Part shown: piece by piece, positions 8,782 to 15,858 of the stretch | Numbering within the stretch: the stretch's first letter is position 1 | Layout of the letters: each line of letters begins with the position of its first letter | Source: JBBQVS01 sp964250805 | GTDB taxonomy: Bacteria; Chloroflexota; Ktedonobacteria; Ktedonobacterales; Ktedonobacteraceae | Assembly: GCA_964250805.1 (NCBI GenBank) | Contig: CAXUHG010000007.1 | Location: 1 to 64,000, forward strand | Length of the DNA: 64,000 nucleotides | Direction: 5' to 3' | Notes under the pieces: model-generated | The model's input: only the letters and a program-made list of their open reading frames with translations | Database searches by the model: none | Told to the model about the DNA's origin: nothing | Position numbers and translations under genes: made by a program

Positions 8782-10476
8782 GTGAATTCTTCGTTTAACA
8801 CACAACCAACTGAGGCGGGGCAAAAGCCAAGTCGCAAGAGACTTCGTTTGTTCACCGTCATCGGGACCATGTTTCTACTCGTTCTCGTTTGCACAGTAGC
8901 ACTGTTCTCGAACACATTTAGTCACATGGTAACAAAAGCCGACGTTGCGACACGCGACGCAAAGCTGTGGCCGTTCGCCTCCGACAGCATTTGGAATACA
9001 CCTGTTGGCTCCGGTGCAGCATACGTACCAGCAAATTTTCAGCCAGTGGCGAATGTGACCTATGACCCCATCTACTTTATCACGACCAGTAGCACAGATC
9101 CCAAAGTGCCTCTCTATCAATCTGGATGGGCAGGAAATCGCTGTGTAGGTACGACACAAGTAGGCTTCGACCCAATCTACTTTCCTCAAAACTATCTGAT
9201 TCCTGATGATTCAAAAGTCGGTTACACACCAAATAACACATCAGCAATTCTACAACCAGATGGCAGATCACTTATTCAGATCGAACCTCTTTCTCGCTGC
9301 GTAGCAGGAGGTCCTGCATATGGCTGGCTTGCTTGTGGTTGGGGACATACTGAGGATATCGAAGGTGCGGGACTGTGTGGAGCGCATTTTGGCTCTGGCC
9401 TCTCCAGTATCGGCGGTGCTATTCGCAAGGGAGAATTGACGGGCACAGCGCCCATTCAACATGCGCTCTCTATTGAGGTTTGGATGAGGCAATACGCGGA
9501 TTATATAGCAAGTAGCAAGACACCTGGGTATCGCTGGCCTGCAAGTCAAGCAGATGCCTATGCGCCAACGGCTGGTGGCTACTGCTCTCTTGATCCCTGC
9601 CACAGCCATCCTAATCCTAGCCTGGAACAAGGTTCCTTACTCGCAATTCCGCCCGCGGTAACGATGGGCAGCTTGAATCTACAGACCGATGCGGCAAAAA
9701 AGATATTTGCAGCTCTACAAAACTACGGTGGATACCTTTCAGATGACACAGGCTGGGACGACTTTCAGATCAGTACAGAGAAAGGCGTAGAACAAGAATT
9801 TCAGCAGACATATGGTTATCCATTTGGTACTGGAGCCTTCGGCGACGATATCAAAAAGATGTTCCAGACACTGCAAATCATCGACAACAATACCCCCGAC
9901 AATATCGGTGGTGGTGGTGCGACGCGACGTGCGCCGTGGGCACCAGCATTCGCTGATGGCACGGGCGGTCCTCCTCCTGGAGCAAATCCTACTCCTGGAG
10001 CGACTCCGCCAAGTATTACTCCCATACCAACTGCAACGGCTACTACTCCTGTAGGAGCAACGGATCTCGCATTACACAAGAAGGCGAGTGCCTCTTCTGT
10101 ATACAGTAGTGGTTACACAGCAGGCAAAGCCGATGATGGCAACAATGCTACAGGTTGGTCCCCTAAGGGCAGCGATAAAGGTGCTTGGTGGGAAGTAGAC
10201 CTGGGAAGTGCCCATACACTCTCTCAGATTCAACTTATAACGCGACAGGACGTTGATCAGCCTGAGACGCGACATAACTTCGTCATCTGGGCCTCGAATA
10301 ATGCTGATATGTCAAAGGGGCATGTTGTTCTCGGTACGCAAGGAAGTGATACGTTGCCATACCAATCTACCTGGACAACGAACGTCACCGACACCACAGC
10401 ATATCGCTATGTTGCGGTACTCAAGACCGATGGCGGCTACTTCTTTGTATCCGAATTGAAGGTACTCGGCTCCTAA
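8782..10476 (+). CDS. Secreted protein with C-terminal F5/8-type C (discoidin) domain
   Basis: 564 aa. A basic N-terminus and hydrophobic segment (about 22-45) act as signal peptide or anchor. The large domain that follows (about 60-395) is rich in Trp/Gly/Cys motifs such as WPFASDSIWNTPVGS and CSLDPCHSHPNPS; I do not recognise a catalytic family. A Pro/Thr/Gly linker (about 395-425) leads to a galactose-binding-like discoidin (CBM32-type) domain with LALHKKASASSVYSSGYTAG, ATGWSPKG and WWEVDLGSAHTLSQIQL. GTG 8782 is chosen because AAAGGAT lies about 6 nt upstream; a TTG at 8752 is less likely. Probably binds extracellular or wall polysaccharide. Confidence 0.75.
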   Translation: MNSSFNTQPTEAGQKPSRKRLRLFTVIGTMFLLVLVCTVALFSNTFSHMVTKADVATRDAKLWPFASDSIWNTPVGSGAAYVPANFQPVANVTYDPIYFITTSSTDPKVPLYQSGWAGNRCVGTTQVGFDPIYFPQNYLIPDDSKVGYTPNNTSAILQPDGRSLIQIEPLSRCVAGGPAYGWLACGWGHTEDIEGAGLCGAHFGSGLSSIGGAIRKGELTGTAPIQHALSIEVWMRQYADYIASSKTPGYRWPASQADAYAPTAGGYCSLDPCHSHPNPSLEQGSLLAIPPAVTMGSLNLQTDAAKKIFAALQNYGGYLSDDTGWDDFQISTEKGVEQEFQQTYGYPFGTGAFGDDIKKMFQTLQIIDNNTPDNIGGGGATRRAPWAPAFADGTGGPPPGANPTPGATPPSITPIPTATATTPVGATDLALHKKASASSVYSSGYTAGKADDGNNATGWSPKGSDKGAWWEVDLGSAHTLSQIQLITRQDVDQPETRHNFVIWASNNADMSKGHVVLGTQGSDTLPYQSTWTTNVTDTTAYRYVAVLKTDGGYFFVSELKVLGS

Positions 10477-10512
10477 GCTAGCTATAACATTGCTCTTGGT
10501 ACAATAAAGCAT

Positions 10513-10568
10513 AGTAGGCATCTATGACCTTCCACTTCTAATAAAGTGCAAGACCATAGATGCCTACT
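10513..10568. terminator. Hairpin between convergent genes
   Basis: A 14-bp perfect stem (10513-10526 with 10555-10568), with partial inner pairing, lies between the ends of two convergent genes (10476 and 10592). It lacks a long U-tract. A bidirectional terminator is the simplest reading. Confidence 0.6.
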
Positions 10569-10591
10569 TAGTTACCAATGATCCCTTTCTA

Positions 10592-11884
10592 CTACGACGA
10601 AACCTGTTCCCCTCCAACCCATACCTGCTTTATAACATCAGACGAGGCACCGAAGAATAGCACATCCAGCACATCATCCTGTGTCCAGCCGTAAAGCGAT
10701 GGAGAACTAAGGTCAATAGCGACAAAATCGGCAGCCATATCTGGCGCGAGTATACCTGTTGTTTGTTTGAGCGCGATTGCTCCACCATGCGTACCAATAT
10801 CAAGCAAGAGAGGACCAGGGGAAGCTAGCTTTTCACATACCAGTACGCGCCGACGTTGATAACGCATGCGTGCAGTATATTCAGCCCAACGTAGCTCCTC
10901 GATAGGGTCAAGCCGCGTATTGCTATCGGAGCCAATCGCTAACAAGATGTCTTTGCTCATCAAATCAGTGTAGGGTGCAATTCCATCGCCAAGGTCGCCC
11001 TCAGTTGTGGGACAGACACATACAGTAGACTTATATTGTGCGAGTAATGTAAGCTCTGTTTCATTCGCATGCGTGGCATGAATGAGAGTGGTAAGCGGTC
11101 CCAACGCGCCAAAGCGTTCTAAGAGTTCGATAGGAGTACAGCCATAAGCCGTCTGACATTGCTCGATCTCTGCCACCTGCTCGTCAGCATGGACGTGTAG
11201 TGGTAGATCATACATGTGGCTGTAGTCAGTGATGGCACGGAACCAATGTTCAGGTACAGCACGAACAGAATGTGGTGCGACTCCGATAGAAACGCCTTTG
11301 ATACGCAGGTCATCGACACGTTGTAAATAGGCATCGACGGAACCATCACAGAAACGGCGTTGTCCCTCTTCTGGCGGCTGGTTGAAGCCGCTCTGAGCAT
11401 AGGCAGTCATCAGTAGCACAATACGAATGCCAGCTTCGCGTCCCGCCGCTAGTACAGCCTCAGCCATCGCATTAGGATTTTCATAGGGCTGTCCATCGAG
11501 CTGATGATGGAGATAGTGAAACTCACCAACAGTGGTATAGCCAGCCGCCACCATCTCTTTGTAAGTACGTAGCGCACTCTCGTATAGCGTGTCTGGATTG
11601 AGACGCTGTGCCTCGACATACATCGCACGTCGCCACGTCCAGAAACTGTCATGTTCCGAAAGCGCACGGTGCGTATGTCCTCGCAACGCACGTTGGAAGA
11701 CATGACTATGTGCATTCACGAAGCCAGGAAGCAAGAGCGTATTTGGTAGACGTGTAAGATTGTCGAGTGTAGCATGTTCGTTTTTCTCTATGCTTGTGAT
11801 ACGTCCATCATCTGCAACCGAAACAAGCATGTCGCGCTCTATGCCTTGCGCTGTATATATGTAATCGGGGGCGAGATACTTCAT
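10592..11884 (-). CDS. hutF: Formimidoylglutamate deiminase
   Basis: Hydrolyses N-formimino-L-glutamate to N-formyl-L-glutamate and ammonia in the five-step histidine degradation route. 430 aa amidohydrolase: LPGFVNAHSHVFQRALRG (metal histidines), GEFHYLHHQLDGQPY (family signature), APHSVRAV, LHVHADEQ, HATHANE, CPTTEGDLGDG and IGSDSNTRLDP-EELR. The start at 11884 has AAGGG 9 nt upstream. No other hut gene is in the window. A TATAAT-like box at 11943-11948 sits just beside repeat A copy 2, so the repeat may contribute to its promoter. A deaminase of another guanine/cytosine-type substrate is less likely given the FHYLHH block. Confidence 0.87.
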   Translation of the reverse strand: MKYLAPDYIYTAQGIERDMLVSVADDGRITSIEKNEHATLDNLTRLPNTLLLPGFVNAHSHVFQRALRGHTHRALSEHDSFWTWRRAMYVEAQRLNPDTLYESALRTYKEMVAAGYTTVGEFHYLHHQLDGQPYENPNAMAEAVLAAGREAGIRIVLLMTAYAQSGFNQPPEEGQRRFCDGSVDAYLQRVDDLRIKGVSIGVAPHSVRAVPEHWFRAITDYSHMYDLPLHVHADEQVAEIEQCQTAYGCTPIELLERFGALGPLTTLIHATHANETELTLLAQYKSTVCVCPTTEGDLGDGIAPYTDLMSKDILLAIGSDSNTRLDPIEELRWAEYTARMRYQRRRVLVCEKLASPGPLLLDIGTHGGAIALKQTTGILAPDMAADFVAIDLSSPSLYGWTQDDVLDVLFFGASSDVIKQVWVGGEQVSS

Positions 11885-11961
11885 TGGACAAGCCCTTTCC
11901 TTAGAAGATTTTTTACTGGTTTCATCAAAACGTGTTCTAAGAATTATATAATCAAGGTTTT

Positions 11962-12093
11962 GTAGGGACCAGATTTATCGCGTCCGTTGCTCAATTTATT
12001 GAGCGAGATCATGATGAACTCCCTCTACAAGGCGTTTTAGACCTGATCTCGCGTGATAAATTCCGCCTCGGACGCGATAAATCTGGTCCCTAC
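11962..12093. repeat. Palindromic repeat family A, copy 2
   Basis: 132-bp inverted repeat with ends gtagggaccagatttat and its complement, TA next to GGGACC at both ends, and inner palindromic half-sites (gctcaatttattgagc). The right half overlaps the last 18 codons and the stop of the mannosyltransferase gene. Confidence 0.85.
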
Positions 12094-13821
12094 GAAACGT
12101 CGTCTACGCTTGTAATCCCACAGCAACAAAGCAAGAACAGGCAACCAGACCCACACTCCGCGCACATAAGCCCAACGGAATCCTTCCAAAAAGGGGACAA
12201 AGCTGTTGTATATGCCCCACGGAAAGAAGCCGTAGACGCTGAGCAGACTAAAGGCGAATATTCCCATTAAGATACTTAGAGTTATTTGCCGCTCTGTAGG
12301 TGTGCTAACTTGTGTCAAGGCAAATAGGCCGAAGAAGGTCACAGCGTACCAGGGCCAGAACCAGGGCGCACCCAGTAAGCAGTAGAGAAACCATGTAATA
12401 GCCATCCAACGAATAAGTTGCGAAAGCGAATGCAGACAATGGCGCGAAAAAAGAGCTTGCCAGCATAGAAACACGTAGGCAAGTGCGAAACATACTATAC
12501 TAATGATATGAGCAATGCGTTCAGGCTGTGAGCCAATTTCGGGTGCGAGTGGTACGCCAAAGAGATGCGCAATAGCGTTGTAGAGCTGACCGAAAAATTC
12601 AGGCAGCGTGTTGATGTTGCGGTACGTGCCAGGATTGACGTTGAGCAGGTGCAGAATAGCTCCAGAATCCCAGAATGGTGTGTAGAGAGCCACAACGATA
12701 GCGAGGTAAACGCATAATGTAACGGCGAGTTTTTGCCAGTGGCGAGGTTGCCACCAGAGATAGATGAGTAGTCCAGGAATGAGTAAGGCGGCATTGACCT
12801 TCAAACAGGTTGCAAGAGCAAGCATACATGCAACACAGGCGTAAGAGAACAGCGAACTTTGACGCACAAGAAACCAGAGACCGAGCAACAGTAAAAGCAG
12901 CATAACCGTATCATTATGCGCGTTGACGCATGCCTCAAAGAGCAGTAGCGGATTCCATGCGAAGGCAAGCGTTACTAATACGCGTGCATATCGGCTCTCT
13001 TTGCCTATAGCACGTTGTAAGTGTCCGCTAATCGACCAGATTAAGACGGTGGATACAAGGTGCGCGGCTAGCCCCAGTAGACGAAGAAGTATCACCATGA
13101 CCGTAATGTTTTTGCCTACATCATATGTAAGCTCTTGTAATAGGCCACTTAGTATAATCCATGTTGGACCGTAGGCCGATGGCTGCTCTTTCCAGTACAA
13201 AAGGGAGTAGATAGGGTCGCGCATCACAACAGATGGTGTAGTAACGAGCGGGTTAAGATGATATACAACTTGCATACGTGCGTAAGCGATATACGAAAAT
13301 ATGTCTGGTGAGGTCACAACTGGAAAAGCGATGCAAATAGCACCGAATACTAACGCTGAAAGCAGAATATAGCGCGGATGTACTCTTTGTGGGAGATACT
13401 TCAAGGCGAAGATGTAGCACAGAAAGAGCAAAACGCAGGTTGCGGCGAATATCGCAATTGCAATCCAGCTCTCTGTTTGTGTGGGCGAAGGCAGATTTTG
13501 ATTAAGTAAGGGTTGACCGGAAGAAATCAGTTGAGCGGAGGGAAAAAGTAAACCATGCAAAGGCAATACGACCCCCATGAGCGTCCATGCTATACAGACA
13601 GCTAGCAAGAACACAATAGGTACAACGGCATAGTGCCTTACAGCAGTTTTGGTTTCGTGCTTCGATTGTACTACCAACATGGATGAGGGAACGTGCGACC
13701 ACAGGGGTCGCGCCCTACTATACGTCCCGTTATATAGTAGGGTGCGACCCTTGTGGCCGCCCGTTCCTTTGTGATCATCCGTTGTTTTTTTCGATTTCCT
13801 CATTGTTTGCTTAAACAGCAT
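12037..13821 (-). CDS. GT-C mannosyltransferase-like membrane protein (MptB type)
   Basis: Polytopic membrane protein, 594 aa with about 12 hydrophobic segments. It has the loop pattern of polyprenol-phosphate-mannose-dependent alpha-1,6-mannosyltransferases: SPDIFSYIAYARMQVVYHLNP, DPIYSLLYWKE and SAYGPTWIILSGLL, then FAWNPLLLFEACVNAHND. It probably elongates a lipid-linked or surface glycan at the outer face of the membrane. Two oddities come from repeats: residues about 18-44 are encoded by repeat B copy 1, and the last 18 residues (VGTRFIASEAEFITRDQV) by repeat A copy 2. ATG 13821 has AAGGG 9 nt upstream; the alternative ATG 13680, after repeat B, has none. It is a tandem paralogue of the 13865 gene. 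Confidence 0.75.
   Translation of the reverse strand: MLFKQTMRKSKKTTDDHKGTGGHKGRTLLYNGTYSRARPLWSHVPSSMLVVQSKHETKTAVRHYAVVPIVFLLAVCIAWTLMGVVLPLHGLLFPSAQLISSGQPLLNQNLPSPTQTESWIAIAIFAATCVLLFLCYIFALKYLPQRVHPRYILLSALVFGAICIAFPVVTSPDIFSYIAYARMQVVYHLNPLVTTPSVVMRDPIYSLLYWKEQPSAYGPTWIILSGLLQELTYDVGKNITVMVILLRLLGLAAHLVSTVLIWSISGHLQRAIGKESRYARVLVTLAFAWNPLLLFEACVNAHNDTVMLLLLLLGLWFLVRQSSLFSYACVACMLALATCLKVNAALLIPGLLIYLWWQPRHWQKLAVTLCVYLAIVVALYTPFWDSGAILHLLNVNPGTYRNINTLPEFFGQLYNAIAHLFGVPLAPEIGSQPERIAHIISIVCFALAYVFLCWQALFSRHCLHSLSQLIRWMAITWFLYCLLGAPWFWPWYAVTFFGLFALTQVSTPTERQITLSILMGIFAFSLLSVYGFFPWGIYNSFVPFLEGFRWAYVRGVWVWLPVLALLLWDYKRRRRFVGTRFIASEAEFITRDQV
13688..13767. repeat. Palindromic repeat family B, copy 1, inside a coding frame
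   Basis: 80-bp inverted repeat with arms of about 35 nt (core GGGTCGCGCCCTACTATA and its complement) and a short loop. It matches the repeat at 37916-38007. It lies inside the 5' part of the mannosyltransferase frame and keeps that frame open. Confidence 0.8.
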
Positions 13822-13864
13822 AAGTGCAACCCTTAATTCTTTTTCTCACTTCTTTCTAACGATG

Positions 13865-15616
13865 CTAGGATGTTGGAAGCAACGCTTTCTTTAAGGCTCC
13901 ATAAAGACGGTTGCGTCTTCTCTGCACAAAGGGATAGAATCCGAGAATCAGTAGAGGGAGAAACCATGCCCAGAGGCCGCGCAAATATAACCATTGCAAG
14001 CCAAAGATGTAGCTTGCATAGGGTGCCCACGTAGAGAAACAATAGATGCTAAGCATGGTAAACGTGAAAGCGCGAACGACCAGGGGAACGCGCAAGAGAC
14101 CGAACCAGGAATCACTCCATAGAGTTCCATCGGCCTCTATGAGAGCAAACAGGCCAAAGCAGGTCGTTAGATACCAGGGCCAGAACCAGGGCGAAGCCAG
14201 CAGACAATAGGAAAACCACACTAACGCCAGCCAGCGCGTTAACGCAGAGATGCTATCGATGGAGTGAGGTACAAGCAGTGTACGTATACAGAGCGCAACA
14301 TAGACAAGCGCAAAAAGAACGGTACCAACGACATGAGAAATATTCTCGACAGGAATGCTCTCCTTTGAGCTACCAGGAGGCAGATAAACTCTTGTACCGC
14401 CTACGAAAAGGTGAATAAACACTTCATAGAGACTATTTGCCTCATGTACAGTATTTGGATTCACCATGAGAACATGAATAATATCGCCATTCTGCCAAAA
14501 AGGAAGATAAAGCAAGAGAACGACAGCCGCACATGCTCCCGTAAAAGCAAACATATTGTTTAGACGTTTCTTCCATGAGGAAAGCGTGTCTTGTGACCAC
14601 CAGAGAAAAAGAAAGACGCCAGGAAGCAGCAAAATAAAGTTCGCCTTGAGGCATACGGCACTTGCGAAAACAGCAACCGCCAGCAACAACCTGTAACGTG
14701 ACGTTTGCGCTCTCGGCAGAAGCAACCACAGTGAGAGCAAAAGTAAAAACAGCACTGTTGTATCGCTATGTGCATTCACGCATGCCTCAAAAAGCAAGAG
14801 CGGATTCCAGGCAAAGGCAAGGGTCGCAAACATACGGCGCGTCTGGCTCTGCTGAAACGAAAACACATCGCGCTTCTGGCAGTAGCCGATAATCGACCAG
14901 ACGAGCCACGTTGAGCCGAGATGCATAGTCAAGCTGAACAGGCGTAACAATATGACCATAGCCACTACGCTTCTCAGGCCACATATCTCCGCAAGCCCCT
15001 GTAGAGAGCTACAAATCACTATCCAGGTCGGACCATAAAGCGACGACAAACCCACCCAGAAAACATGCGGATATACTGGATCATTAGAAATTGCAGTAGG
15101 AAAATTAGTAAAGGGATTGAGATGGTACAGCACCGTCATGCGAGCATAGGCGATGTAGGAGAAAGCATCCTGTGACGCCATTACGGGACAAAGCGCGAAT
15201 GTCAAGCCAATAAGCAGAGTAGAAAGTAGCAGAAAGCGGCGCGAGATGTGACGGGGTAGCGTGTAGATGGCGACAAGATACGACAGAAATAGCAAGGAAA
15301 AGGCACTAAAAAGCAACCATGTTTCCCACCATGTATTGTCTCTCGGCAATGCTGTTTTCGTAATCGGCTGTTCGATAATGATTGATGCGTGCGGGAACAA
15401 CAGATGCGTCAGGAAAAGCGACCACGAACCGGTTTGCGTCAACAGCGCATCATAAAACCAGATACCACGCAAAGGAAGCACAGCATTTATGAGGAGTACA
15501 ATACATTCGGTTAAAAGTAGTGTTGCCAACGGAAATAGGAAAATTCTTCGTGTGTGTGTTGGTTGTACTGTTTCAACGACATACGAAGGATATGAAAGCG
15601 TTTTTGTTTGGGCCAT
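13865..15616 (-). CDS. GT-C mannosyltransferase-like membrane protein, paralogue
   Basis: 583 aa, about 12 transmembrane segments, and the same signature blocks as the downstream paralogue: ASQDAFSYIAYARMTVLYHLNP, DPVYPHVFW, SLYGPTWIVICSSLQG and FAWNPLLLFEACVNAHSD. The GT-C fold needs an acidic residue in the first extracytoplasmic loop; the Asp of SQDAFSY is the candidate. The two genes are 43 bp apart and probably cotranscribed, so a local duplication followed by specialisation is likely. Function as a mannosyltransferase is inferred from family resemblance only. Confidence 0.75.
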   Translation of the reverse strand: MAQTKTLSYPSYVVETVQPTHTRRIFLFPLATLLLTECIVLLINAVLPLRGIWFYDALLTQTGSWSLFLTHLLFPHASIIIEQPITKTALPRDNTWWETWLLFSAFSLLFLSYLVAIYTLPRHISRRFLLLSTLLIGLTFALCPVMASQDAFSYIAYARMTVLYHLNPFTNFPTAISNDPVYPHVFWVGLSSLYGPTWIVICSSLQGLAEICGLRSVVAMVILLRLFSLTMHLGSTWLVWSIIGYCQKRDVFSFQQSQTRRMFATLAFAWNPLLLFEACVNAHSDTTVLFLLLLSLWLLLPRAQTSRYRLLLAVAVFASAVCLKANFILLLPGVFLFLWWSQDTLSSWKKRLNNMFAFTGACAAVVLLLYLPFWQNGDIIHVLMVNPNTVHEANSLYEVFIHLFVGGTRVYLPPGSSKESIPVENISHVVGTVLFALVYVALCIRTLLVPHSIDSISALTRWLALVWFSYCLLASPWFWPWYLTTCFGLFALIEADGTLWSDSWFGLLRVPLVVRAFTFTMLSIYCFSTWAPYASYIFGLQWLYLRGLWAWFLPLLILGFYPFVQRRRNRLYGALKKALLPTS

Positions 15617-15858
15617 GCGATGATTATTTCATCCTTCTCAGAAATTGTTCCTTACTTGAGACGTTCTACACATTGAAACTGCCACAGAATTCTCCTACAT
15701 TCCTAATAACTGCTTGGAGTGAGGCTGATTGAATCTGGTTTGTTTGGCGAGAGCTACCCGTCGATAGTGCTTGTGTTTATACAAAAAGTCGTATCAACCT
15801 TGTTAATACGCTTAAAGAGAATTAGATATTACAATATGTAACTTTTTGTACTATCAAC

